Source of the DNA: Laccaria trichodermophora
Taxonomy: Eukaryota > Basidiomycota > Agaricomycetes > Agaricales > Hydnangiaceae
Assembly (NCBI GenBank): GCA_018417955.1
Contig: JACTVC010000005.1
Span: 2,138,270 to 2,202,269, forward strand
Length of the DNA: 64,000 bases
Reading direction: 5' to 3'
A program made the translations under genes and the position numbers. Below, piece after piece: positions 1-12,407 of the stretch (its first letter is position 1; the number at the start of each line of letters is the position of its first letter). The notes beneath the pieces are model-generated. The model saw only the letters and a program-made list of their open reading frames with translations. It was not told where the DNA came from and made no database searches.

Positions 1-1239
1 GCGTAAGTGTGAAGGTGAGCTTGAGTCGTCAACGAGGAAGTTTGAAAATTGAGCGAGGTTTGATATTTATTGATATCTTGATGTAATTTGCAGCAAGGCG
101 TCAGTATTTTCGAGTTGTTCGCCGTTGACTTGCATGGCCGGTGAGTGTATTAAATGCACTGCCATGTAATAGTGTGCCGAGCATGGTACTACGTAAATCT
201 GAAGCAATGATGAGCAGGGACAGAAATAAACGAAACATACTACATTGTTCTGCATGTCACTCTAACCCCGCTCTTTCAAATGGATAGAAAGATCTGTTTT
301 TTTAGTTAGTTGCCTTGATTGGAAACTTGCACCTACCAACAGATTGTTCAGGTTAAAAGACCTTACCAATACTGTGGACAGGTTGAATCTGGGAGAGGTA
401 ATAAATATTGACACTTGTGCCAATTTAAAATCAACACCGGTTGCATCGGACACTCGGGCATCATATGTGCTGTGTGAAATCAATGAGGCTGGAACTCCGG
501 GCCACAAAGCAGGATCAGATAAGCGGCCGTTGATGTGAGCCAACTACAGTCTGCATGCTGCCAGCCATGCAAGCGCTCACAGTTGTCGAACAATCCCCAA
601 GGGCTCGAAGAGCATGACTGTAGGAATTGAGGAAGAAATAGAGGGTGTCAAGTCCTGATCAGGCAGCTGCGCATTCCTCGCTTCTACAATGATCCATTTG
701 AAGGAGGATTTGAAAATTGAGGGGTCCGTAGCAAAGCGATATGAGGAGAATACCATTGAGGAGCGGTGCCTGGCAAGGAATTGTTCACGGGTAGTGGTAG
801 GGAGGGAATCCGGTCTTCAACATCCTCCTCTTCCACTAACACCCTGCAACATCGAGTTCAGGGGGCTCAGTTTCGGGCTCGGTTTGAGGCAATGATGGTG
901 GTGGATCCACAGCACGTTCATTGCTTTGATTGCGTGAATGGCTGGCTTGTTTGGGGTAGCCGACTGAGCATGAAGGTTTGCGAATGCGTCAAGTGGGAGA
1001 GGCAGTGGAGTTTGTGGGACAAGTGGCGTGTTCGGTGAAGTTGTGACAGGCTCCAAGTCAGAAATTTGTGCGTTCGCAGTGTCAACACTAGCTGAGGCTC
1101 TATGAGAGCTTCTTCGACGTCTCGCTGTCAGAGATGGAGCAGTTCTATCCTCTGCTTTACTTGGTAAGGACCTCTTCATCCTTCTGGTCTTGAAACACCT
1201 ACCAAACCTTTTTTTTTCTTGTCTTTCCGAAGGTCTCAA

Positions 1240-2995
1240 CGCCTACCATTGCCATCCCATGCATAGAGAGGGTGTTTCGCGGATGGCGATACGTTGTCTC
1301 GAAGCCTCAGAGAGCCATAGAGAGGTGGAAGAGTTCCGGAAGATAGAGGGTGGCATGGGGCCATTCTGCAGATGACGAAATGTTGTCTTGGGGCCAGGAG
1401 GGATGCAGGACACTGTGGAACAGTTGAAAAAATTTGGCAGCATGTAGAGAGGGCGTTGGGTGGACGATGACTCGAAGATCAAGCATACAACTCGATGAAA
1501 CTTGCGTTGAAGGTGATCAGGGCGTAGTTGATGTAGTTGGTGACGTTGCAAAGGCTGGGGAACCTTTGGGAGCCGGTAACGGACATAAATGACCTTCAAA
1601 CATGTAAGCAATCGCCTTATGACGCAAAAGAACGTGAAATTCACCTTTATCTGAAAGCTACAGCATGCAACTGATTTCAACAAGGTCAACGACGTTGCAA
1701 CGCATTTGGCGGATGTTGATATGTTGTGTTGAGCATTGGAAAGGTGGATTGAAGGCGGTAACGTGTTGAAGCAGCTAAAGGTGAAATGTAACTCCATGAA
1801 CTTGCATAACTTGAATGGAAACTAATGACTTACTTGGAAGATTGACAGTAAACACGCCACAACTCAAAGATGGACTTGCGTTGAGGGTGGCTAGGGCATA
1901 CTTGGTGACGTTGCAAAGGCCGGGGAACCTTCGGGAGCTGGTAACACACGTAAACGACCTTAAAAGAAGTAAGTAATCACCTCATAACTCAAAGCAGCAT
2001 ACAACTTACCTTTACCCAAAAGCTACAACATGCGACTGATTTCAAGAATGTCAACGACGTCCCAAACGCATTTGGCAGACGTCGATACGTCGTGGCGAGC
2101 CTTGGAGAGCTGGATGGGAGGCGGTGACGTGGCGACGCAAGGAAAAAATTGAATAACAAAGGTATGTCGAACCCTTTGCCGTATCTTCATTAACTGTTGG
2201 CGCATAGTCGTTCGTCATTAACGGAAAACCACAACCGAGTCCAGGGAGCACCACGTCGTGCCCCGATAGCGATTGGCGGACTTTGATACATTGTGTCGAT
2301 GCAAAACGGGGCTGGGATGACTCTAAATGAAACAGGTGAGTTCTTTTTCATGCGTATGGTGTTGAAATACTGAAAAACCTTTTTGTCTTTGCCTTTTGCA
2401 AGTTCAACTCAACTGCAACCCATCCCATCCAGCATCCAAAGGCGACCCACACGTCAAGAGGGCGTTTTGCGGACGATGATACGTCGTCTCGACGCCATGG
2501 CAAGGTGGAATGGTTCTGGAAGCAGGAGGGTGATGTGGGACCGTTCTGCAGAACTCGATACGTCGTTTTGGCGCCAGGAGGGGTGCAGGATGTTGTGGAA
2601 GGGTCAGAAACACTTGCTACCACTCAGGGAGGGTGTTTAGCGGACGGCGATATGTCGTCTCGATGCCGTGGCATGGTGGAAAGGTTTTGGAAGTAGGAGG
2701 GTGGCGTGGGACCATTTGGCGGAAGACGATACGTCGTCTTGACGCCAAGAGGGGTGCATGACATTGTGGAAGGGTCTGAACACTTGCCACTATGTAGGGA
2801 GCACATTTAGTGGATGAAAATACTTCGTCTTGTTGCATGGGAGACCGATGGCAAGGAGGAAGGGTTCGGGAAGCTGGAGGGTGGCATCGGACTGTTTTGC
2901 GGAGGACGATACGTCGTCTTGAGGCCAGGAGGGGTGCATATTGTTTTGGAATGGTTGGAAAAACTCTAAATTGTGCGTTGTAGGACACACATTTG
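1240..2995. repeat. Decayed tandem repeat, unit about 170 bp
   Basis: Related blocks occur near 1283-1445, 2471-2640, 2641-2815 and 2816-2990. Each contains a GATACGTCGTCTTGACGCC-like core followed by a run resembling AGGAGGGGTGCAGGA and then TTGTGGAAGGGTC. A second unit of about 300 bp (a tract resembling GGTGACGTTGCAAAGGC, followed by GGGAACCTT) is duplicated near 1495-1790 and 1865-2140. Short open frames across the region follow the repeat period and look incidental. The repeats have diverged by substitutions and indels. Function is unknown; it could be a satellite or the internal part of an old element. Confidence 0.7.
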
Positions 2996-3798
2996 AGCAG
3001 GCTTCGGAGAAGCAGTATTGGGGTTTGAACTTGTAGTTAAGTAGGTGAGTGGTTGGAAATGAATGGGAAGAGGGAGGAGGGTACCATGTCATGCGAGTGC
3101 TTAACGACCTCGAATCGTTTACCGAATCGATAAGCTAATTCTGCACTCCTGTATCCTACGGCAAATCTACATGAGTGTCGTTCAGCGGAAAGACAGGCAA
3201 GGAGAGCATGTACCTTTGACCTAACAAAAAGCGTATAAGATCCTACACATTGCGCGTCGTGTCAAGTCTATCCTGAAGACTTCAATGGCCTTGATGTGAG
3301 ATGAGATGCGCTCGTTGGACGCGTTATTGCTCATGCTGATTTCTTGCATACCTCACCCATTCCATGAGCTTCCCATGTGCCACAACAACCTTTGTGGGAA
3401 TAAAATCTCAACTCCTCTTCTTCTTGCCTCCCTCGTGATGTTCATGAACTTTTTGATAAGATCTTAATATTCCCCGAGTTCTTGTTTGTGCGGGGGGACG
3501 TTCAAATGTGGGGTAAGATGTGTATGCTAGCCGGAAAAGGGCATTGTTGAACTCTTGTGAGATTGCTTCAATGATAAGTAGTGGGAGAGCTCCGCGGATT
3601 AGTGGGGATTGACCTCGAAGTAAGAGACAGAGTGATTACATCACATGATCTCAAAGATAAGATTCTCATTTCTGTCATCTGTTACCCCCTTCACTCTTGT
3701 CGGCTTCTTGGGGTCAAAAATTATCATAATCTTATATTTTCTATCTGTCTCAATATTGCATATTCCTTCTACATTACTATTTCATATATATATTGAAT
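2996..3798. other. Intergenic, no recognisable gene
   Basis: Low-density sequence between the tandem repeat and the 3' end of the Plavaka gene. I see no convincing reading frame, splice pattern or repeat. Confidence 0.5.
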
Positions 3799-6700
3799 TT
3801 AGTGGTTTAGAAACCGGTATGCTTCAACCCTTCGCAGTCGGAGAAACATATCTGTATTGACAGTGTCAACAATGTGATACTCATCTGGTTTCTCAAATTC
3901 TGGAACAATATATGCACCCCGAATGATGGAGCCAACAGGAATAAACTCTGCCTCACGATGGTGTTTAGCACGAAGACGGATAAGGCCAAGGTCCCGCTCT
4001 TTTCGCTTCAAAAGTCCTGTTGGTCCATCTAATGGGTGAACCAGTGCAAAAGGATAGGGTGTGTCTGCCAGCGTGAATGTGAAGATGAAAATGAGGCGGG
4101 CAAATATGAAGACATCTGATGCAGTTGACATCTTCACCATTACACAGTCATAGCGTGGAGCATTGTTGAAAGAGGGATTGCAGCGAAGCAGATCCATCTC
4201 CTTACGCCATGTCACACAAGACTCATAATGAATGTGGAGATATCGAAATTCAGTGATCTGGATAGTTATTTTTCACATTTATCAGGACTATGCAATAAAT
4301 GAGACTTACTGTTGTATGCTTATCAACTGTGAAGTATTTGTTCTCTGGACATGGAATATTGTGGACAACGCAGAATTGATTGAGGAAAGGAATTAACTTT
4401 TTCTGAAAGTCTTTGAATGCAACATCTGTGTCCTTGAGTTGCATCTCAATGTTGTGGATTGTTTCTGGGGGTTGTTTTGCTCCAATCTTCAGTTTACCGT
4501 TTGTATATGGATTGATATGTACTTCTTCCTCAGATTCTTCCTCCTGTGATGTCTTAGAGGTAGCATGTGTGGCATCATAGACATCAATGCGCTCTCGAAT
4601 GCAAAGTGAAATGAGATGCCAATGATCAAAGGTTAGAATCTATAGATAAGTGAGATTGGTCATTTTTCATGAATTTAAAATGGTAGGACATCACCTGGGG
4701 AACAACATCCTTGAAATTGGTTTGACGGAGATAGATTTCTTGCAGTGGGCCATGCATTTTTTCATTTGGCTTGGTACTTGTATTTTTTGTGGCACCTTTT
4801 TCTTCAATATCATCAAAGATATGCTCAAGGGCATGTCGCTTGGGGAAACTCCAGTTCTTCAAACTTTTTCCATCCTTTGGTGGTGCTCTAGACTCTTCAT
4901 ATTCCTGAATAAATATTTGAATCAGTCCTATATTATTTGAGAGGTTGAAACTGACCTTCAATACTTTAGAAAAATATGCTACCTCTCTCCTCCCCGCAGC
5001 AATTGTTTCAGAGGTTTGAACTTCAAGAGCAGCATACATATCCACATTCAGATAAGCACGTGCACATTTCAGCAAACAAAATCCTTCTGGACTTGCAGAT
5101 TCTGTTAGAATATTGTGTGCCACAAAGGGAAGCATCTTTCACAATCATAATGTTTATAAAAAGTCTTATTGAAGGTAGATATAAAAACAAACCTTCATGA
5201 TATCCTCAAATTTCGTTGCATCTGTAAAATTTACAGATGTAAATTGGCTAAAATGGATCAAATCATGCCAGTGAGGAAGTGCATTCATTCTGTAAGATCA
5301 AATTAAGCATCTGATGAAGGGGTGAGTTATAACATACTGTGAGTCAGCTTGGCTAGCTAGTGAACAGTGTGATTGCAAGTAATCCTCTTTGATGACTTTG
5401 AGGATGTGCCTTCCCCCCAGTCCATGTGAATTGTTATGCATTCGATCAAATGAGAGTGCACGATGTGGGTCTGAATTCTCAATATCCCAGAAAGAATTCT
5501 ATCCATCACATTAGTTGGAAGTAATAGAATCTGAAGGAAAGAGATAACTGACTTGTACACCTTGCAACCCTTTTTCCTTCAAGATTTCTTCAGCATCATC
5601 CTTTCTCCTACATTCATTTGCTTGATCAACTGTTGCTTTGCTTTCCTCTGCTGTCTGAAGAGGATATTTTGTAGAAGCATCAGAAAGCTTGTCAAATGGT
5701 ACAAGGCAAACAGGACAAGGGCATAAGCCCATCTTGCCCCGAATCAGAGCCATCACACACCTATGTGGTTGTAAAATGCTATCAATAAAGTATAAGTATT
5801 GAGGTACTCACTGTTCCTCATAGTCCGCTGAAAGAAATAAAATCAAGGCAAAAAGTCTTCGGATAATGTTGTCACCACACTTGAACCAGAATCCAAGTTT
5901 TGAATGGTCATGAATAGATTCAAGGAGTTTCCGGAAAGATTCATGCCAGACAACTGTTTTGAAATCAACATAGGCTTTTTTTCCTTTCTCAGCCTCATCT
6001 TCTAGGACCTAAGGAACTTGATATCAATTCCTGAATTAGCAATTGTTTTTGAGAAAGAAATCACAATTGGCTGCCACCCCACTACACGACCACCTCCAAT
6101 ACCTTCTCCATTTCGAATCCAGTCAGGTAGATTGGCACATCTCGCTATCACTGGATAAGCCTTTTCTGTACCAAATGATGATAGTTTTGCTTTATCTGCA
6201 TAAAGGATGATGCAAAATGGTTTTCCATCTGGAGGAAGATGTGACTTTTGAGAAGTCAGATCATAATTCAATGACAACCAGAAAAAAACTTACTTGAATC
6301 TTCCACCACCTGTCTGCTGTCCATGGTTCATGGTAGAATCGGATAAAATGCTGCCCATCAAACTTATATAGCCGCTGTGCATCCCACTCAAAGTGTGGAG
6401 CAAGCTGGGGGTTGCCTGCCAGATCCAATGCCCAATCCCAGAGGTTTCGGTGATAGAATTTGAAGTGGTTGTCAGTTGTCCGATACTTCACTGTGATAAT
6501 ATCCTCTTGAAACTATATAGAATATTTTTAGCCCATCACAAAGTTGTTGTTAGTAAAAACCCACTGGAGTCATCATATGAGAAGCCTCTTTCCATATTTC
6601 TTTGATGTTTTGGTGGCTTTTCAGTGTAAATGGTGCATCAGGTGAACGACAGTCTTGAAAAATTCGAAGCAATCCATTAACATCCTCCTCCTTCATCTGT

Positions 6701-7500
6701 GATTTGAGGATAATCTCTGCAAATTCAAAATCTTTTCTGGTTGTAAAAGGGTACCAGGGCTTTCCATATTTATGGAACGGAAGTGGTTCCTTGGGTGAAG
6801 AAAGGCCATACTCTTCAAAATGATCGATTTGGGTTGGTCAGCCACTGTGAGGATGGTATTCAGTCTTGATATCATCAATTTCATAGCTAGGCTCGTCATC
6901 CTGGTCTTTTGAAAATGAACTACATTAGTGATACTAAGATATAATAGAGTATAACATACAAGGCTCTGGGTTGCCAACTGTGCTAAATAAAGGAGGACTA
7001 TCTTCAATTTCTATAGGAGCAGGTTCAGTGTCAATGCCTGTGACCATGACTGATCTAGATCCTGAGCTTTCGTCTGGCTGATTCAGAGCTTTGATATCTG
7101 AAGGAAATTATGAATCAATAAAATGATGAGGATCAGAGAAATAACATTCAGTACCCAATAGCTGATGACTTGTTTGCATGATTGTCTCTCTCCCATGCAA
7201 AATAAGCCCATCTAGCAAGAAATACCTTCATAATGATATTTTTTGTGATAGGATTATCTACTCACCCCGTTCACTCCTCTTCTCTTGCTTCCTCAACTTC
7301 TTTTCATAAGCCTTGTCACTCAAGTCATTCTCATGCTTTCGTCGGCAAGAAGTTTGGTGTGCTCCGATACCACGTGTGTTAAAGGGCAAGTTACAATACT
7401 GGCAATTAACCTTTTCTTTTGGCTTCTGACACGTTGATTTATGAGCCCCGAGGGCACGCTGGGAATTGAATGTAGACCCGCAAGTCGCACACTCGAGCAT
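3799..7500 (-). pseudogene. Plavaka-type DDE transposase, multi-exon, with a premature stop
   Basis: The minus strand starts with two C2H2-like fingers (CATCGSTFNSQRALGAHKSTC-type, then CQYCNLPF...GAHQTSC), the usual Plavaka N-terminus. Downstream exons carry Plavaka landmarks: PWYPF then DFEFAE; KYRTTDNHFKFYHRNLWDW; YADKAKLSSFGTEKAYP then NLPDWIRNGEGIGGGRVVGW; MALIRGKMGLCPCPVCLVP; and SDPHRALSFDRMHNNSHGL. It ends in FLNH at 3799. Introns are short GT-AG (for example about 7206-7260, 6492-6545 and 6245-6293). The frame is closed by TGA at 6838-6840 in the HPHSG-stop-PTQ stretch, where relatives usually have another residue. The change is consistent with CGA to TGA at a CpG. No terminal inverted repeats were located. 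Plavaka transposases belong to the CACTA-related DDE group described in fungi. The family call is firm; the exact exon borders are less so. Confidence 0.82.
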
Positions 7501-9224
7501 CTGAACAAGATGGTGGTGGTTCAGAACCAACAGTTTGTTATCTATTATCGTGATATCTGATGCGGTTGCAATCCGCGTTGAAATTGGTAGCAATAACTAC
7601 AGACCGATCTCAACCGGCTTGGCAGGAGTCAACCCCGTTGCAATGATCGTTTTTGGTTGAAACAGGTTGAAACCCGGAAGAAACCGGCGTTCTGACGTGA
7701 TTGCAACACCGGCCGGTTGTAACTGAGAAAAAAAAAGTCCGACATACTTACTGCTGCCAAGGCCGTATCATGCTGCAGGTGGCAGAAGTAATTCTCTGGA
7801 ATGATGATTGTGGAGACTGATCTGGCCCCTAGGTGGGGCTTGGTGGCATATTTTGCTATTCCGCTGCCAATGCCAGGTCGTCTTTGGAGAACTAATGCAG
7901 GTCGTTTATCGGTGCGTGGAGGTAAAGCACAACGAACTGCATCACAGGTTGCTTCATGCTGAACAAACAAAGATGAGCAGACTGATATAGCCATCGTTCG
8001 CAACAGGGGAAGTGGTGGCCTTCCCTGACAACGAGGGGCCGACGCAGGACCCCTCTACTATCAGTGACCAGGAGTTTGAAACGATTTGACCTTTGGCTAT
8101 ATTATGCCACAACCGCTACACTCCAGGCCTCCAAATTTTGTGGGGTTGTGAGTGTGTATCTCATGAACATAAACACATTTTTTATTTTTTTATTGTACAA
8201 TGGTGGAAGCTGACGGAGGCTTCCCGGTCGTCGAAGTCGATTGTTTCAGGAGATTGAAATGGTTGTCACATCCAAGTCACAAACAACTGTCAGAATTTTG
8301 ATAGGTGATGCTACCGTCAGGGTTCAAATCCATGAGGCCTTAGATCACCCTTGTCACACTCACCCGACGAAGAATCAAAGTTCATTGAACTGTAAACTGA
8401 GTTCTTCGTATTTCTGCTCAAATTTTCATATTTGAAGTTGCCTAGTTTACTAGTATATGTTTGTAAATTTTCAGATAGCCTAATGCAAAGGATCGGATTA
8501 GATCTTGAAAATCATTTGCATACATCACGGTTTTGATGCGCCGAAAACCACCTTTTAAAATCCTGGGCTCGTCAGACTCAGTTGTTGCACAAAAAAGGTT
8601 GATATTCATATTTGCAAGAGTCATGATTAGTCCAGAAAAAAATACCAGAAAGCCTGTGTCAAAATTAAGAGAGGAAATCGGGGATTTCAAACTCCTGAAG
8701 CATATCAAACTCCTGGTCACTGATAGTATATGCTGTTCAATGTCTGACTAGAGTTTGACATTGTTCCAATGTCAACAAAAACCTTGCTTGCATTTCATGC
8801 AAGATAAAAATAAAAATCACTGCAAGTCTGTAGTGCTGAGTCCTACAGCTGTACTTGAGCTATACAGGTGCAAAGCCACTACGGCGATGACATAAAAATG
8901 AAATGAATTTTTTTCAGAGTAAGTTTATTGGCTGCTCATCGCTGAACCGCTTGCATGGTTCGCTCCTCGCAGCCATTGGAAGTAGTCGAAAATCTGGCAC
9001 AACAACAAATGCAAAGGGTTATAAGTAGTGCAAAAAGTGTACTATATCTCACAGTGGAGCCCTTGAGCACTGTAGGCTAAAACCCATTATTTATTAACAA
9101 GCATATAGCATAAGTTGCAGAGTTTGAGCAAATTTGTTGAAGTCAGTAAATTGAGTAAGTTTCTCAGGAATATCTGAGTCCCCGCAACTGGGGATGGTGA
9201 ATTTGCTTCATCAGGTAAGTTGGC
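7501..9224. other. Intergenic, no recognisable gene
   Basis: The region upstream of the Plavaka start contains only short frames on both strands with no family resemblance and no splice-supported extension. It probably includes the Plavaka promoter, but I see no distinctive motif. Confidence 0.4.
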
Positions 9225-10076
9225 AGCAGTCTAGAGCAGTCTTCAATGTTTCGGCATCAATAAAAGGGACATATGACCTGGGGGCTAGTACAACAAATTT
9301 GTATGGTTAGGTTTGGCAGGAGTCTAGAGTGGTCTCTAACATTTCGGTGTCAACAAAAGTGAGATATGACCTTGGGGGCCAGTAGGACAGATTACATAAT
9401 TATGACTGTGGTAATACTGTCATGTGACCCCTAACAGGTCATCAGCACTAACGGGTCAACAAGCTATAGCACCACAACGATCCATGCTATGCATTTGAAA
9501 TTTTGAACAGAGTTTGACAATGTACATGCGGCTGTGTGTGGAGATTTATTGGACAGAACGTTGAGCATGAGCTGAGATATAAGGGAGATAAGATGGTCAC
9601 ATTGTTGTTTTGCCAAGTTTGCCCATCAAAGCAAGTCTATCTAATTGACAACCATTTCTCTCCACAGTGCTAGCCTCTATTGACACAAATATTTTTGAGA
9701 GTTTATGGTGGAGGTATTGGTAACTTGCACACAAAATTTTGAGTCAGATAAGGAGAATATGAGGTGTCTAAGAATATTTTACGGTTGGCTTATGGGTGCT
9801 GACCAATTCAGGGCAAACAGGTCAAGGCATTTTAACACTATCCAAAAGCATCTCTCCAGAATAAAACTTACAGATACAATATGTATATGTTTTCTCCTAC
9901 TCACTCACCAAATTTTATGTGCTCCCAATGAGAGGGAGGCGTGCAATCTGCAATTTAAGCTAAAGTGACCCAGTAATGGTCACATGACAGTAGACCTTCA
10001 CAAGCAAGGTAATTGCAACACAGGGTTTGGCAGCAGTCTAGAGCGGTCTCTAATGTTTCAGCGTCAATAAAAGGGA

Positions 10077-10084
10077 TATATGAC
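10077..10084. repeat. Target-site duplication TATATGAC (left) of the hAT element
   Basis: The identical octamer lies at 12589-12596 immediately outside the right inverted repeat. A third, mirrored copy appears at 14752-14759 because the palindrome duplicated the right end of the element. Confidence 0.92.
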
Positions 10085-10389
10085 TAGGGCTTCGCACTGT
10101 ACCCATAAAGCTATGGCTATACAGGTACCCATACTGTACCGATTGGGCTTGTGATCCAATATTTGACAGCCGTCACAAATACGGGTGTATACTGTATTGA
10201 CCCACTCAATCTACTACCGTAATACAGTATATATGGGACTGTACGGGTGGAATAAAAAAATTAGTTTGATTGCTCTGAGGGATTAACGACGTACGGAGAT
10301 TCTGTTGACCAATTGTTTCCCACATGTCAGCATCGATAATCAACATTGATCTCGTCATTCAACTTGTTTCAGCACTCGAGGTCTTTATT

Positions 10390-10600
10390 GTCCTCCACTG
10401 ATTCCTGCCGGAATCCGGCGGAATCCGCGGAATTCCTGTAATTCCGGAGGAATCAAATTTGGCAGAGGGCCCTGCCAAATTGATCAAACCATTCCGGCGG
10501 AATTTTGATGGAATTCAAATTCCGCCGGAATGGTTCCAGGAATCACCCGGAAGGAATGATCCCGGAATGACACGGAACGGAATTCCTGACGCCCAAATCG
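10390..10600. repeat. Clustered GGAATTCC / CCGGCGGAAT short palindromes
   Basis: Many overlapping short self-complementary words (GGAATTCC, CCGGAATTCC, CGGAATCCGCGGAATTCC) occur here, and a second, similar cluster lies at about 11845-11970. The two clusters flank the GC-rich repeat block inside the hAT element. Confidence 0.7.
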
Positions 10601-10639
10601 AGTGTCGGCGTTTGCCGACGCTTGATTTGGGCGTCATCA

Positions 10640-11565
10640 CAACAAACAACTCTCTCTCTCAACCACCACCATCGTCCACGACGCCAACCCACCTCGCGAC
10701 ACCGCCACGTCACCAACGGCCACCACGACGCACACAACGACGACGTCCGTCGTCGTTTCACCACGGCCACGACATGGGAAACGACACACCAACGCCACGT
10801 CACCAGTCCCAGTCAACGAGCGCGGCAACACGTTGCCACGTCGCTGATAGCGACGTGGCAACGAGACGACGAACGACGCAGGTCGTCGTTCGTCGTCCTA
10901 GGTGAGCACCCCGTCGTCCCACCCAGCTTGCTAACACCAGGCACACGACGAGGGACAACCACGTCAACGCACGACCCCCACGACCACGCCCACGGACGAC
11001 GACACGCCTCACCACAACGGAGGGCCACGCCAACAAACGACACGCCCACGACAACACCACCACCACGTCAATGGACGACGACCGCGTCAACGGACGCCCA
11101 CGTCAACGGACGACGACGACGTCAACGGACGACGACGACATCAACGGACAACGAGCACGTCAGTGGACGACACAACCACGCCCACAGACGACGACACGCC
11201 CCGCCACGTCAACGGAGGGCCACGCCGACAGACGACACGCCCACGACGACACGCACCACCACGTCAACGGATGACGACGACCTCCCACTTCCGTGTCCCT
11301 CTCTCTTCCTCTCCCTACTCGGTTTTCCCTCCCCCCTTTCCCTTTCCCTCCACCCTTCCTGTCCCTCCCCATTTCTATGTACCCCCTTCCTTTTCCCTCC
11401 CCCTTTCCCTTCCTGTCCCTTCCCTTCCTGTCCCTCCCCATTTCCTTGCCCCTTCCCATTTCATTGTCCCTCCACTTCCTTTTCCCTTGCCCTACCCTGT
11501 CCATCACCATTTCTTTATACCCCTTTCCCTGTCCCTCCCCATTTCCTTGTCCCTTTCAATATACA
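10640..11565. repeat. Low-complexity CACGTCAACGGACGACGAC repeats and polypyrimidine tract
   Basis: About 10640-11280 is made of degenerate CGACGAC/CACGTCAACGG units. About 11290-11560 is an almost pure CCCTTTCCC-type pyrimidine tract. A 317-codon Thr/Arg/His/Pro-rich frame spans the region on the plus strand, but comparably long frames exist on both strands, as expected from a stop-poor simple repeat. I do not call it a gene. Confidence 0.75.
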
Positions 11566-12024
11566 CTGTATGTAGTAATGTAGATTTTATGTCATCAATA
11601 AAGTACATGCAAATTTAATCTATTAAGATCTATTACTTGACTAGAGTGTGACCAAAGTGTGAATTTTATAAGAACTTTTGAGTATTGAGGAGTTGATGTA
11701 GTGCAGATTAAGTCTTAGCTCAGTGTTTTGGTTATAGCAACTCTGAACAGCTCTGATCAGAGCATGTGGGGGAGGGTAAAGTACAAACATATGTTTAAAA
11801 CAGAAGAGCCGAATATACAAATAATGAGATTTTCTGTCTATTCAAGTCGGATTCCTGCGGATTCCGGTCAGATTCCTCCGGAATTCCTGGAACCTGTCCG
11901 GAATTCCTGGATTCCTACTGGAATTCCTGGATTCCGGCCGGAATCCGCGGAATCCAGTAGGAATCAGTGGAGGAATGGAAAGTATTGCAGCACTCCCATA
12001 ACGCCCTCAATCGTGCACTCCTAC

Positions 12025-12392
12025 AAATGAATTGACAGAATTCTGGAGCTTACCACAGGAAGATTTCATTACTTACAATCCCCTTTGATGGTGGCATGGC
12101 CGTCTTGCTCAATTCCTGCAGCTCTACCGCCTCGTTCATGATATTTCCTCAATCCCAGGTGATTATCTTGTCAATATCCATTCTAATTATTATGCTAATG
12201 GACCATCTATCATTAGGATCCGCTGTTGCTGTTGAATGGATTTTTTCTGGCAGTCGAGATACCATCTCTCTCTGTCGTGCTAGTCTCAAGCCAGAAACCA
12301 TCCGGACCCTCATGTTGGTGAAAAGGAAGTTGATAATTTCTCAAGAGAAGATTGCTGCTAAACTTTGGCAGCCCTCAAACTTACCCATATAA
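12025..12392 (+). pseudogene. hAT transposase C-terminal (dimerisation) fragment
   Basis: The frame contains ELTEFWSLPQEDFITYNPL, a stop at the TGA about 12087-12089, then WWHGRLAQFLQLYRLVHD. A GT-AG intron follows at about 12160-12218. The next exon has SIPGSAVAVEWIFSGSRDTI and then RASLKPETIRTLMLVK. This is the conserved C-terminal dimerisation region of hAT transposases. The TGA before the WW pair and the loss of everything N-terminal make it non-functional. It ends at 12392, about 200 bp inside the right end of the element. Confidence 0.88.
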
Positions 12393-12407
12393 TCCTCTTT
12401 ACCCCTA

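Noticed and set aside
817..1239. 140-codon minus-strand frame with Ser/Pro-rich composition
   Set aside because: It could be a disordered exon, but it abuts the tandem repeat, shows no domain and has no splice-supported continuation.
10622..11575. 317-codon plus-strand open frame rich in Thr, Arg, His and Pro
   Set aside because: It lies entirely in CGACGAC/CACGTC repeats and a pyrimidine tract, and similarly long frames exist on the opposite strand. It looks like stop-poor simple sequence inside a hAT element.
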